Shown: positions 36,561 through 46,000 of the stretch, piece after piece | Numbering within the stretch: position 1 is the stretch's first letter | How the letters are laid out: each line of letters begins with the position of its first letter | Source of the DNA: JAJDTR01 sp965220415 | GTDB lineage: Bacteria > Poribacteria > WGA-4E > JAJDTR01 | NCBI GenBank assembly: GCA_965220415.1 | Contig: OZ244829.1 | Location: 4,464,001 to 4,528,000 of the forward strand | Reading direction: 5' to 3' | DNA length: 64,000 bases | Translations under genes and position numbers: made by a program | Notes under the pieces: model-generated | The model's database searches: none | What the model saw: the letters and a program-made list of their open reading frames with translations, nothing else | What the model was told of the DNA's origin: nothing

Positions 36561-37442
36561 CTAAACTCCTTGAAAGAATGTAGATACCCAGGTGACTCCC
36601 ACCAGTTCCAAGATTACACCCAGGGTAATGCCGGCGAAAAGTATAAGCTTCCCATAATCTTGCCCTTTCAGGCTGCCAAGCAGCATAGGCTCGCGAGACA
36701 AATAGGCGCTCGCCGCATAAAGCTCTTCGCCAATCAACGTATAGTCGCATGCCGTGATGAAAAACGGCAACTGAGAATCCGAGTCGCTACCCGCGATCTG
36801 AATTGCCCCCACAGAGTTTCCCGTCTCGGCTAGAATTAACGATTCCGCATAGAACGTGCCTTGCAAAAACACGGCGGCTGGCTTCTCGCGTACCATCATG
36901 CCGTCCACCGCGGCGGCATATGCGAACTGGCTTTCCGTGACAAAGAAGACATCGTCCTCGTTGTACGCATCCGGTCGTCCTTCATCAAGATAAGCCACCT
37001 TGACCATCTCACGCACGACATTCAGTACAATCGGATCATAGCACGGCACACGAAGAGGAGTCTCGTAATCAGCCGTTTTTCGCGCAACTTGACCGAGGAT
37101 GTTCATGCTCGCAATGGTTGCCACGTCGCCGACATCGCCCAATCCTAGGATGTACAGTATTGGGCGCCCCATTTCCGTAGACCTGCCGATTGCCTCATCC
37201 GCTGCCTCCAAACCTGCGATACGGCGAATGAAGATATTTCCGCCGCCTCGCGCGTGATAGATTGAATGGATAATGGCGTACGAGAAGAGCACGACCGAGA
37301 CAAAAATCCAAATTTTACCGGTATGAAACCATCGTGTATCCACTTCTGCGGGAGCTTCTTGTGCGTACGCCAAACTATAGCTGCAACTCAACACAACCAC
37401 GGTTAGAAGAACAAAGAACAACTTCATTTTTTTTGAAATCAT
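36561..37442 (-). CDS. DUF6754-like membrane protein, first gene of the membrane operon
   Basis: 293 residues: a signal-like N-terminal helix, a transmembrane helix after HTGKIWIFVSVVLFSYAI, a long alpha/beta region (GLEAADEAIGRSTEMGRPIL … VVREMVKVAYLDEGRPDAYN … FFITACDYTLIGEELYAASA) and a C-terminal helix. The central region matches my memory of the DUF6754 family, for which no function is known. It is the promoter-proximal gene of a four-gene membrane operon, followed closely by three other uncharacterised membrane proteins. Confidence 0.72.
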   Translation of the reverse strand: MISKKMKLFFVLLTVVVLSCSYSLAYAQEAPAEVDTRWFHTGKIWIFVSVVLFSYAIIHSIYHARGGGNIFIRRIAGLEAADEAIGRSTEMGRPILYILGLGDVGDVATIASMNILGQVARKTADYETPLRVPCYDPIVLNVVREMVKVAYLDEGRPDAYNEDDVFFVTESQFAYAAAVDGMMVREKPAAVFLQGTFYAESLILAETGNSVGAIQIAGSDSDSQLPFFITACDYTLIGEELYAASAYLSREPMLLGSLKGQDYGKLILFAGITLGVILELVGVTWVSTFFQGV

Positions 37443-37566
37443 ACGAATTTGTGCCCTTTCACCTTCTCCAAATTGCGTTTAGCCTATCACACCCTATACC
37501 ATAATACAAGAGAAAAACCACTTGGTGAATTTTCTGCGGGCGGTCTATTGCTATGGAATTTGCGCC

Positions 37567-38124
37567 TCACCAGCGCATGGCAGCCTCGCGGTAAAGTAGG
37601 ATTTGCTGCATATTCCGCGGAATAGCCAACTGAATCGATTTTCGCTTTCGATTGACATCCTTGAGGATGATCGGTGTACGAATCATATTGGTCATGGTTA
37701 CCAGCTTTGATTGATAGAAAACCCAGAAGCGTTGTTCGGTGTATGGATTAATAATATGTTCCGAACCTGAAAATTGTTCATGTGTTGGATATTCAAGCGG
37801 AATTGTCTTATCGTGCCCCTCTAAAAACAGCTCGGACGGTGGTTCTTTCGGAGAGTAGCCGCTCAATTTACAAGTTCTTAAGCGTATCGGCATTCCGGAT
37901 CTGTTAGTCAGATGCAGGGATACGACTATCGCCAACCTGTGGTTGTCATCGCGATTGATGAACCAAGTGTCATCTTCGATATTCTCGACGGTTAGCCCCG
38001 GAATCTGCCGCTTGCGATGATAGACTATCGCTAACACAACAAAACTCACAAGTCCGGTCAGTGTCCACATCCCTGCCGAGGTCGACAGAAATTGCTGTAA
38101 CTGCTTCAATAGTTCCTGTAGCAC
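37567..38124 (-). CDS. Single-pass membrane protein of unknown function
   Basis: 185 residues if started at the GTG at 38124, which has AGGAG five bases upstream; the frame is open to 38184 but without a ribosome site. An N-terminal amphipathic segment precedes one transmembrane helix (MWTLTGLVSFVVLAIVY) and then a beta-rich cytoplasmic or periplasmic domain with the segments VVSLHLTNRSGMPIRLRTC and INPYTEQRFWVFYQSK, which read like an immunoglobulin-type sandwich. No family recognised; separated from the membrane operon by 120 bases. Confidence 0.65.
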   Translation of the reverse strand: MLQELLKQLQQFLSTSAGMWTLTGLVSFVVLAIVYHRKRQIPGLTVENIEDDTWFINRDDNHRLAIVVSLHLTNRSGMPIRLRTCKLSGYSPKEPPSELFLEGHDKTIPLEYPTHEQFSGSEHIINPYTEQRFWVFYQSKLVTMTNMIRTPIILKDVNRKRKSIQLAIPRNMQQILLYREAAMRW

Positions 38125-38900
38125 ATGCTCTCCTGTGTGTGAAAATCTGCGCATAATTATGGCATACAAGCCATGGTATCGCAAGGAAATTCATCTTGCA
38201 CAAGCCCATCGGATATGATACTATTGTGCGTTCCTAATATTCGCTTTAGCCATCAACAAAATCAGACTCGGAAACGTTTTGGGCTGTAGCAAAAGTGCAA
38301 CCGAGCGGTATCAAAAAGAACCCGCAACTCCTTCCATTTTGCACTATTGACCCCGCTATGGGCATGCATGGGTTCATTGGGCGCGGTCTGGCACAGTGTA
38401 TGCTCTCCGGTGATAGGTTTTCATTAGTAGTTGAATTCACATAGACCTAAACCGCACATATTCTGGAAGGAGATGATTTGATGTTGATGCAAGTGCACCG
38501 TACTTTCTCGGTAGTCTTTCTAACTTCTCTCGCTAATCTGGACATTCGGTTGCGAGACAAACGACTCGGTTGAACCGGATACGGAACCGCCCGCAATTCC
38601 ACTCTGGGTATGTATGCCCCCGATTAGCCGGAATTAGCATTGTACTTCCCTACTCGGCGTGTTCCCTGCCCCACCCGGTCTGGCTTGGCAAATCCTGACC
38701 GATGGACTAAACAATTACTGTAATCTGAAATTTCATCTGGCATCATCTCTCGGTTGTCTTGTTCGTGCCAATTTTCGAGTCCTTTTCAATTCGCTTTGCG
38801 ACATTAAAATCATTGGACGGTCAATATTGAACGAAGATTTTCAGTGCGGATGCAACAAAAGCATAACATACGGAAATCACCCGTTTCCCAGGAGATTGTG
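38125..38900. other. Gap with a 113-bp repeat, no gene
   Basis: About 775 bases between divergent genes, so it should hold promoters for both sides, but I cannot point to convincing hexamers. The dispersed repeat at 38604-38716 is the only feature. A 30-codon frame after GGAAGGAG at 38478 is too short and featureless to call. Confidence 0.5.
38604..38716 (+). repeat. Dispersed repeat C, copy 1 (about 113 bp)
   Basis: Nearly identical to 47589-47700. Both start CTGGGYATGTAWGCCCCCGA and end GATGGACTAAACAA, in the same orientation. It has no coding potential of its own. Confidence 0.8.
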
Positions 38901-39683
38901 ATGTTGCATCCCGCTGAAATCCTGCGCTTGAGACGCCAACACATCGGAGCGTTGACTTTGGTGTGTCTCGCATTATGGTGTTCACCGTTAGGCGCGTCCA
39001 CACACCTGTCTCTGCTTGACGCAAAAGACCTGGAGCCATTTCCTATTAAAGTCGGCGAAATCTTGACTTACACGGTCAAGATTGCGGGCATATCAGCCGG
39101 GAAACAGGTCACCGAGGTGGTTCAGCAGACCACGATCGATGGAAATGACGTTTATCGTTTGACATCCGAATCGCGCACCAATTCGGTATTTTCAAAGTTT
39201 TACAATTTCCAAGACTTAAAAGAAAGTTACATTACAACCGATCAACTTTATCCGGTACGGTTTACGAAAAACCTAGAAGAACCTAGCTATCAAGCAAATG
39301 TTAAGGTCAACTTTTTCTGTGGAGATGGTGTTGCTGAATATTCCAAGAATGAGGCATGCAAAAAGATTAAGGTTCCGATGGGCACACAGGATGAGTTATC
39401 AATGGTCTATTTTGTCCGATCCAAAGATTTGAAAGTGGGTCGGACTTATACTTTTCCGGTATTGATAAAAGACGCGGTCCAAGATGTTGTTCTTTCTGCC
39501 TACCGCCGCGAGGTGATGAAGACGGAAGCCCTTGGACGGGTTGAAACTATCGCATTACGCACCTCGCACGGCTACTTGATTTGGTTGACCAACGACGAGC
39601 GCCGTTATCCGGTCCGCATCGAGGCGGAAACCCGGGTGGGAAAATTGGTGGGAACACTCAAAACCGTTGATTTTGCTGAGTAG
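38901..39683 (+). CDS. DUF3108-domain exported protein
   Basis: 260 residues from the ATG at 38901 (AGGAG, 6-base spacer); the frame is open further upstream. A signal peptide (LTLVCLALWCSPLGAS) precedes a beta-rich domain with the DUF3108 pattern: VGEILTYTVKIAGISAGKQV near the start, then YRLTSESRTNSVFSKFYNF, and a C-terminal RRYPVRIEAETRVGKLVGTL. DUF3108 proteins are periplasmic and often encoded near envelope-biogenesis genes; their function is not established. mfd starts ten bases after its stop, so the two are co-transcribed. Confidence 0.85.
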   Translation: MLHPAEILRLRRQHIGALTLVCLALWCSPLGASTHLSLLDAKDLEPFPIKVGEILTYTVKIAGISAGKQVTEVVQQTTIDGNDVYRLTSESRTNSVFSKFYNFQDLKESYITTDQLYPVRFTKNLEEPSYQANVKVNFFCGDGVAEYSKNEACKKIKVPMGTQDELSMVYFVRSKDLKVGRTYTFPVLIKDAVQDVVLSAYRREVMKTEALGRVETIALRTSHGYLIWLTNDERRYPVRIEAETRVGKLVGTLKTVDFAE

Positions 39684-39692
39684 GTTTAGGAC

Positions 39693-42600
39693 GTGTTAGA
39701 TTTTCTGCAGAAGACAGATACCTATAAAGAACTCATTGAGATTCTTACAACTCATCCATCTGGCTCCGAGAGCGGTTCTGCATCGAGCGAAAATGAAAAC
39801 ACGGCTCTGCCTTGGTTAACAGGAGTGCATGTGCCGTCTCTCGCCTACCTGCTTTCGGGGTTAGCGGAAGACGCCCCCGAGACGTCCTTTCTAGTTGTCC
39901 TACCGACGCATCAAGAAGCCGAAAAAATCGTTCAAGATTTGCCGGCCTACGGCTTCAAAGATGCTCAATTCTTTCCCGACCTTGAGAATCTTCTCTACGA
40001 TGGTGTTGCTCCATCAAAAAGAGTTATAGCGGAGCGAATGAATTGCCTCCATAGCCTTATGGACGGCAAACGTACGGTTGCCATTACGTGCGTAAAAGCA
40101 CTAATGCATAGAGTCCTTCCCAAGCCGATTCTGGAATCGGCATTTCTTCGAGTAAATGTGGGAGATGAGATTAGTCCCGACAAGATTGTCGAGGTATTGG
40201 TGCGTAACGGCTATCAGCGGACTGACTTGGTTGAGCTCAAAGGAGAATTTGCCCGTAGAGGGGATATTTTGGATGTATATCCGCTTGTTGCTAATGAACC
40301 AATCCGTATCGAATTTTTTGGGGACGAAGTAGATATAATTCGCGTGTTCGATCCGACTTCGCAACGATCAGTTAAGGAATTGAAATCGGTTATGTTCAGT
40401 CCAATGCGCGAAATTCTTATTGTCGACGAGGCGATTGAAACATGGCGGACGGAGGCGAATCAGCTTATAGAAGATGATACATCCGCAAAGTTTCGGAACG
40501 AAATTCAGGAAATTACGGAACGCTTGGTAAGTGGAGTAAACCTTGATGGACTTGAAGCATTACTTCCAATCCTATATCCTAACGCGAGCGTTCTTACCGA
40601 ATACCTGTCAGACAGGATTGTCACACTTTTGATTGAGCCAACGTGGCTGGCGCACGAAGCCGAGCGATTTGTTGAAGGGGCGAACGGATTGTATGAAAAG
40701 AGGAAAGCCTTAAATCAATTCATGGTGTCACCCCATCGGATGTTTGTTCCGTTTGAGACAGTAATGTCTGCACTCAAAACTCAACCCGCTCTGCAAGTGT
40801 CTTCCGCCCCGTTGCCCGAGGCACAATCCGAAGAACCCTTGGATTTCAGCATGCAACCTCTCGGTCTTTACCGAGGGAACTATCAAGTGGTCATAGACCA
40901 AATAAAGGAGTGGACTGATGCGGGCTACTTTGTCAACATCTTCTCCGAAACTCCGAAACAAGCAACCCGGATGGATGGCATCCTGAGCGATCACGGTGTC
41001 CCCGATACCCAGACGACTGTGAGTGTTGGCGGCATCAGCGAAGGTTTTTTGAACAAGTCTCTCAAGCTCGCTATTCTGTCCGAAGATGAGATATTTGGGC
41101 GGGAGCGTCGAGTCTCCCAGCGTCATTCTACGTTCAAAGAAGGCGCGCCAATCCTTAGCTTAATCGATCTCAAAGAAGGCGACTACGTCGTGCACGTTTC
41201 GCACGGAATCGGGATTTACGAGGAGATGCGGCGCCTCGATATTGATGGAAAATCTCAGGATTTTCTGGTGTTGAAATATGCGGGAGGCGACATCCTGTAC
41301 GTTCCAACCTATCAAATCGACTTGGTGCAAAAGTATATTGGCGGCGGGGGTGAAGATAGTCGCGGACCTCGGCTCGACAAGATGGGCGGAACTTCATGGC
41401 AACGCAGGAAGGCACGCGTCAAAGCATCGATTGAACAGATGGCGGACGAACTCCTTCGCCTATACGCAATACGCGAGTCTGGTGAAGGTCATTCCTTCTC
41501 TGCTGATGTACCGTGGCAAGTCGAGTTTGAAGCCATGTTTCCCTTTGAGGAAACCCCTGATCAGTTGAAAGCCATTGAGGAAGTAAAGGCTGATATGGAA
41601 CGTGTCCGTCCTATGGATCGATTGGTTTGCGGTGATGTGGGGTACGGTAAGACGGAGGTTGCCCTTCGCTCGGCGTTCAAAGCCGTGATGGACGGAAAGC
41701 AGGTTGCTGTCCTCGTTCCAACGACGATTCTTGCGCTACAACACTATAATACGTTTGTGGAGAGATTTAGCCCGTTCCCCATTCAGGTCGAAATGCTAAC
41801 GCGTTTTCGCACGCCAAAGGAGTTGGAAGCCGTCAAGCAGGGATTGGCTGAAAGCACGGTTGATATTGTGGTTGGGACACATAGTTTGCTCTCCGATAAC
41901 GTCGAGATTCACGACCTTGGGTTGCTCGTCGTTGACGAAGAACATCGCTTTGGGGTCAAGCATAAGGAGAAGATAAAGCAACTCAAAAAAACTGTAGATG
42001 TCCTGACGCTGACGGCGACGCCAATACCGCGCACGCTGCACATGTCACTCGTCGGAATTCGTGAATTCAGTGTCATCAATACGCCGCCCGAAAACCGCCT
42101 ATCCATTAAGACCTTCGTGATGGAGTATGACCCCGCCGTGATCCAGGACGCAATTCTACGCGAGATGGAACGTGGCGGGCAAATCTTTTTTGTTCACAAC
42201 CGTGTAGAAAGCATTGCAAGCATTGCGAAGTCTATCCGAGAGCTAGTTCCGCAAGCCCGAGTCGCCATCGGGCATGGGCAGATGTCTGAGCGGCAACTCG
42301 AAACGGTCATGATGGAGTTTGTCCAGTACAAATACGATGTTTTAGTCTGCACCATGATAATCGAGTCCGGGCTGGACATTCCCAATGTCAACACGATTCT
42401 AATCAATCGCGCAGATGCGTTGGGGCTTGCTCAACTCTACCAGTTGCGTGGACGAGTTGGACGCGCACAGCAGCAGGCGTACGGTTACCTTTTCTATCCG
42501 CAGGGACGGGCTATCACCGAAGGGGCACAGAAACGATTGCGCGTAATTGAGGAATTCACGGAACTCGGATCGGGATTCAAAATTGCACTCCGCGACCTTG

Positions 42601-43172
42601 ACATTCGTGGCACGGGAAACATCCTTGGTGCGGAACAGCACGGTCACATCGCCACGGTCGGCTACGAAATGTACTGTAAACTGCTTGATGAAACAGTGCA
42701 AACACTGTCCGGCAAGGAGGTAGAAGAGTCGGTCGAAACACGAATTAACCTGCCGGTTGAGGCTTATCTTCCGGACGAATATGTTCCGGATAGTCGTCAG
42801 AAAGTTTCTCTTTATAAGAAAATTGCCGGCTTGGAGACGGCAGCCGATCGATCAGACCTGGAAGTCGAGATAAGTGACCGTTATGGAAAAATTCCGGAGC
42901 CTGTCGAGATGTTGCTCGAAATTGCTCAGTTGAAGCATCTTAGCAAAGAATTGGGGGTCGAAACCATTGCCGCCGGCGATGAACAAATTAAGATTACATT
43001 TGACGGCGGGAAGTCGCAAGTGGATCCGACAAGTTTGATTCAACTCATACGACAAGATCGGCGCCTACGACTAATGCCTCCCGCGCGGCTGATGGTAAAT
43101 ACTCAAGGGCTGGCTGGAAAGACGCTGGTGTTGGCAGTCAAGGCGATCCTAAACCGCCTGATTGAGAAATAG
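39693..43172 (+). CDS. mfd: Transcription-repair coupling factor
   Basis: 1159 residues, full length, starting at a GTG after TTAGGA. In order: UvrB-like N-terminal modules, the RNA-polymerase-interaction domain (GDYVVHVSHGIGIY near residue 495), the RecG-like translocase with Walker A CGDVGYGKTEVALRSAF, the DEEH box (VVDEEHRFGVKH), motif III LTATPIPRTL and the motif VI region QLRGRVGRAQQQAYGY, and the C-terminal TRCF domain. Mfd pushes stalled RNA polymerase off damaged DNA and recruits UvrA. uvrB is at 4.8 kb. Confidence 0.98.
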   Translation: MLDFLQKTDTYKELIEILTTHPSGSESGSASSENENTALPWLTGVHVPSLAYLLSGLAEDAPETSFLVVLPTHQEAEKIVQDLPAYGFKDAQFFPDLENLLYDGVAPSKRVIAERMNCLHSLMDGKRTVAITCVKALMHRVLPKPILESAFLRVNVGDEISPDKIVEVLVRNGYQRTDLVELKGEFARRGDILDVYPLVANEPIRIEFFGDEVDIIRVFDPTSQRSVKELKSVMFSPMREILIVDEAIETWRTEANQLIEDDTSAKFRNEIQEITERLVSGVNLDGLEALLPILYPNASVLTEYLSDRIVTLLIEPTWLAHEAERFVEGANGLYEKRKALNQFMVSPHRMFVPFETVMSALKTQPALQVSSAPLPEAQSEEPLDFSMQPLGLYRGNYQVVIDQIKEWTDAGYFVNIFSETPKQATRMDGILSDHGVPDTQTTVSVGGISEGFLNKSLKLAILSEDEIFGRERRVSQRHSTFKEGAPILSLIDLKEGDYVVHVSHGIGIYEEMRRLDIDGKSQDFLVLKYAGGDILYVPTYQIDLVQKYIGGGGEDSRGPRLDKMGGTSWQRRKARVKASIEQMADELLRLYAIRESGEGHSFSADVPWQVEFEAMFPFEETPDQLKAIEEVKADMERVRPMDRLVCGDVGYGKTEVALRSAFKAVMDGKQVAVLVPTTILALQHYNTFVERFSPFPIQVEMLTRFRTPKELEAVKQGLAESTVDIVVGTHSLLSDNVEIHDLGLLVVDEEHRFGVKHKEKIKQLKKTVDVLTLTATPIPRTLHMSLVGIREFSVINTPPENRLSIKTFVMEYDPAVIQDAILREMERGGQIFFVHNRVESIASIAKSIRELVPQARVAIGHGQMSERQLETVMMEFVQYKYDVLVCTMIIESGLDIPNVNTILINRADALGLAQLYQLRGRVGRAQQQAYGYLFYPQGRAITEGAQKRLRVIEEFTELGSGFKIALRDLDIRGTGNILGAEQHGHIATVGYEMYCKLLDETVQTLSGKEVEESVETRINLPVEAYLPDEYVPDSRQKVSLYKKIAGLETAADRSDLEVEISDRYGKIPEPVEMLLEIAQLKHLSKELGVETIAAGDEQIKITFDGGKSQVDPTSLIQLIRQDRRLRLMPPARLMVNTQGLAGKTLVLAVKAILNRLIEK

Positions 43173-43762
43173 ACTGTGACATCGCGTCTAATCGGGTAAA
43201 CGAACGATGCCGACGGAGGTTCAGCCGACGCCTTCATCACCTGCGTCGATATCTCGCGCATGGAGAAATAGCCGATCGGTTTTACCTAGGACGAGCGAAA
43301 TCCGACTGGAAACCTTCTGTTCATGGAAATCGTACTAATCCATGACGAAAGTTTTTCAAAATGTGCTTTTCTGTTCTTAGCTCGATTTTGTACAAAAGTA
43401 CAACAAATGGATTGTACGGAAAGCCGTACAAAACCAAACCCGTAGGCGGGGCATCTTGCCCCGCCGCGATGGCACTGGAAACCGCCGTCGACTTTTTCAA
43501 TCGTCAATCAAAAAGGCCAGATGGTTAAAATCTCTCCCGCTTTTCTTCAACGCTTGATTGTCACCGTTTGTTGTCTCGCTCAAATGTACAAAGTCTAGCT
43601 TAGAATTGCCTCAATCTTGAACAAAGGTGTCGGATGGCAACATCAAAGTATTTCGATTAAAACATACCAAACTTACGCACCTTTGTGCGAACGTTTGGAT
43701 GTTTGGCGCGCATAAACTATCACACACTAAATCTATCCTTAGAGAAAAAGGAGATTCACAGT
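43173..43762. other. Gap with a GC-rich palindrome, no gene
   Basis: About 590 bases. It contains GGCGGGGC-ATCTT-GCCCCGCC at 43445-43465, the same palindrome (reverse complement loop) found inside the family B MITE at 22653-22673. The palindrome could act as a transcription stop for mfd. Nothing else recognised. Confidence 0.5.
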
Positions 43763-44791
43763 ATGAAAAAGACGCTCTTGATGCCAGTTATGATTCTTGC
43801 AATCTGCTTCTGTAGCTGGCAAATTGTGTTTTCGCATGAAGGAGACATGGCTCATGAGGGGACAGATGAAGTAGATGAAAGCAAGATCATCATTGCCGAA
43901 TATAGCTGGGATGGTGAACAATTCTCAATCTCGTTGGCGGAACTCAATGCAAAGATTGAGTCTCTGTCCTCATATCGCCAACGTAAATTGCGGGCTAGGG
44001 AAAGCAAGGAAGAATTGCTCACGGAACTTATTGAAGACGATTTGAAAATCCTTGCCGCCGCGGAAAAACGATATGACGAGGATTCGGAACATCTTGAACA
44101 AGCCGAGGACTACAAACACCAGCTCATGGTCGAAAAAATTTCTCAACTGGAAGTCGATGAGAAAATCAGCGTTACAGAGGAGGAGCTTGCGCAATATTAC
44201 GAGGAACACAAAAGTGAATCCACGTATATTGAAGAAGCGCGGTGCAAAGCAACCTGCATCTCCGTGACAGAGAAGGAACTTGCTCAAACGACGTTGGCTG
44301 AGATCAAAGCGGGTAAGGATATTATCGAAGCGGCAAAGGAACTGGGCGAGAAGAATAAACTCAAAGGCCCCGGAGCTGGAACTCAAGCTCCCGGGAGCAC
44401 CGGCTACTTTACAAGAGACATAGCTCCGAGCTGGCAAGTCTTCATTGATGCGGTATTCGCACAGGAAGTCGGCGAGATGTCCGATACACTCCTTGAAATC
44501 GAAGTCGAGGGGAAAACTTACTATCTTATCTTCCGAAAAGAGGAATTCAAACCTGAGCGACAGAAGGAGTTTGACGAAGTTCGAGATAGAATTAAGCGGA
44601 AGGTTGAACGTGAGAAAAAACAGGAACGAATCAAGATCTGGATTGAGGAAATAACGACGGCGAGCAAACTCAAAACGTTCCCGGATCTTATTCCCGAACC
44701 TCCAGCCGATGAAACAGATCAACAAGAGGATGGAGGGGGCAACGAAGAAACCTCGGAAAGTGCAGAATCTACCGAATCGGATCCACAGTGA
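43763..44791 (+). CDS. Exported parvulin-like (SurA/PpiC-type) protein 1
   Basis: 342 residues from the ATG at 43763 (AAGGAG nine bases upstream). A signal peptide precedes a SurA-N-like helical chaperone region (about 50-170), then a parvulin-like rotamase domain: T-Y-I-E-E-A-R-C-K-A-T-C-I-S-V, KAGKDIIEAAKEL, and VFIDAVFAQEVGEMSDTLLE. The C-terminus is acidic. The GGDLG-type loop and peptide-binding histidines of active parvulins are poorly conserved, so it may be a chaperone without isomerase activity. It is the first of two related genes in tandem, 29 bases apart. Confidence 0.8.
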   Translation: MKKTLLMPVMILAICFCSWQIVFSHEGDMAHEGTDEVDESKIIIAEYSWDGEQFSISLAELNAKIESLSSYRQRKLRARESKEELLTELIEDDLKILAAAEKRYDEDSEHLEQAEDYKHQLMVEKISQLEVDEKISVTEEELAQYYEEHKSESTYIEEARCKATCISVTEKELAQTTLAEIKAGKDIIEAAKELGEKNKLKGPGAGTQAPGSTGYFTRDIAPSWQVFIDAVFAQEVGEMSDTLLEIEVEGKTYYLIFRKEEFKPERQKEFDEVRDRIKRKVEREKKQERIKIWIEEITTASKLKTFPDLIPEPPADETDQQEDGGGNEETSESAESTESDPQ

Positions 44792-44820
44792 TTTTTTCCA
44801 TATTTTTAGGAGGCGAAATT

Positions 44821-45867
44821 ATGAAATGCCAGATGTCTAGGTTAGCAAGATTAATGTTGATTGGGATTGTTGCTATCTGTGTTATGTTCAACGGCTGCGG
44901 CGGCAGCGCGACCGCGGCTGAAGGGACGGTTATCGCGGAATTCGAGTGGGAGGGAAAACAGCAAATCACACTCGAAGAAATGATGCAAGAAATTGCTGAA
45001 TTACCAGAGTACAAGCAGAGAAAGTACAAAGACAAAAGCGGACTTGAAGAATATATGACCTTGATGGCGGAAAGCCGCTTAATCCTCTGCCTTGCCAAGG
45101 ACCGAAAACTCGACGAAGATGAAGAGATTCTCAAGAAAGTCAGAGATCATCTTCACAAATTGATGGTCGATAAAATCACCGAAACTGAAGTCGATGAAAA
45201 ACTCATGTTAACGGAGGAAGATTACCGGCTTTACTACGAATCCAATAAAGAGGACTACGTTGATACGGAAAACGTTGAGTTGACGTGTATTGCCGTCGGT
45301 GACGAAGAGCGCGCCGCGGAAGTATTGGAGGAACTCAAGGGTGGTAAAGACATGGTTGAACTCGCTACGGAGTTGTCTGATCACGATGAACTGGTAGGCC
45401 CCGGTTCGGACGCTCAGAATCCGGGCCAAACGGGCAAGATTCGCCGCGGCGCCTTTCCGGAAGGAACCGAGCCATTCGTGGATGCCGCTTTTGAAGCACC
45501 GATTGGTGAGATCCATGATAGTGTCATCAAAATCACTGTTCGCGGGCAAAATTACTTCATCGTCTTCCGAAAAGACAAACATACTGAGGAACGTCAAAAG
45601 ACATTTGATGAAGACGATGTCCGCAGGAATGTCGAACGGGCCGCCGAACGGAAGAAGAAAAAAGAACTCATGGCGGAGTGGCTTGCTAATCTTCGAGATC
45701 GGGCGAAGGTAAACATCCACAGCGATCTCATTCCCGACTTGCCGCCGGAAGAGGAAGAGGCAGAGGAAGAAAAAGTGAACGAGGAAGAAGAGGCAGAGCC
45801 GGAGGAAAATCAGCAGGAGTCGGACGAAAGCACGGTGCCGAACGAAGAAAACGCCTCACCGGAGTAA
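44821..45867 (+). CDS. Parvulin-like lipoprotein 2
   Basis: 348 residues from the ATG at 44821 (AGGAGG, 7-base spacer). The signal peptide ends in a lipobox-like MFNGCGG, so this copy is probably lipid-anchored, unlike its upstream paralogue. It has the same architecture: a helical N-region with VDEKLMLTEEDYRLYYESNK, a rotamase-like domain with KGGKDMVELATELSDHDELV and FVDAAFEAPIGEIHDSVIK, and a Glu-rich tail. It probably arose by duplication of the preceding gene and has since diverged considerably. Periplasmic folding or holdase role inferred from the family and from the SurA and LptD neighbours. Confidence 0.8.
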   Translation: MKCQMSRLARLMLIGIVAICVMFNGCGGSATAAEGTVIAEFEWEGKQQITLEEMMQEIAELPEYKQRKYKDKSGLEEYMTLMAESRLILCLAKDRKLDEDEEILKKVRDHLHKLMVDKITETEVDEKLMLTEEDYRLYYESNKEDYVDTENVELTCIAVGDEERAAEVLEELKGGKDMVELATELSDHDELVGPGSDAQNPGQTGKIRRGAFPEGTEPFVDAAFEAPIGEIHDSVIKITVRGQNYFIVFRKDKHTEERQKTFDEDDVRRNVERAAERKKKKELMAEWLANLRDRAKVNIHSDLIPDLPPEEEEAEEEKVNEEEEAEPEENQQESDESTVPNEENASPE

Positions 45868-46000
45868 ATGTCCAGCGTCGCTCAAATAAACCGGCATTAA
45901 CACCTCTATGTCGATTGATAAGCCAGGTCTGCCGTTCAAGGGATGTGGCAGTCTCTTGAACGGCAACACCTGTGCCCACCCCAACACTACGGAAATCTTG

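Noticed and set aside
38246..38440. Small minus-strand frame in the gap before the DUF3108 gene
   Set aside because: No ribosome site or motif; lies in repeat-bearing gap DNA.
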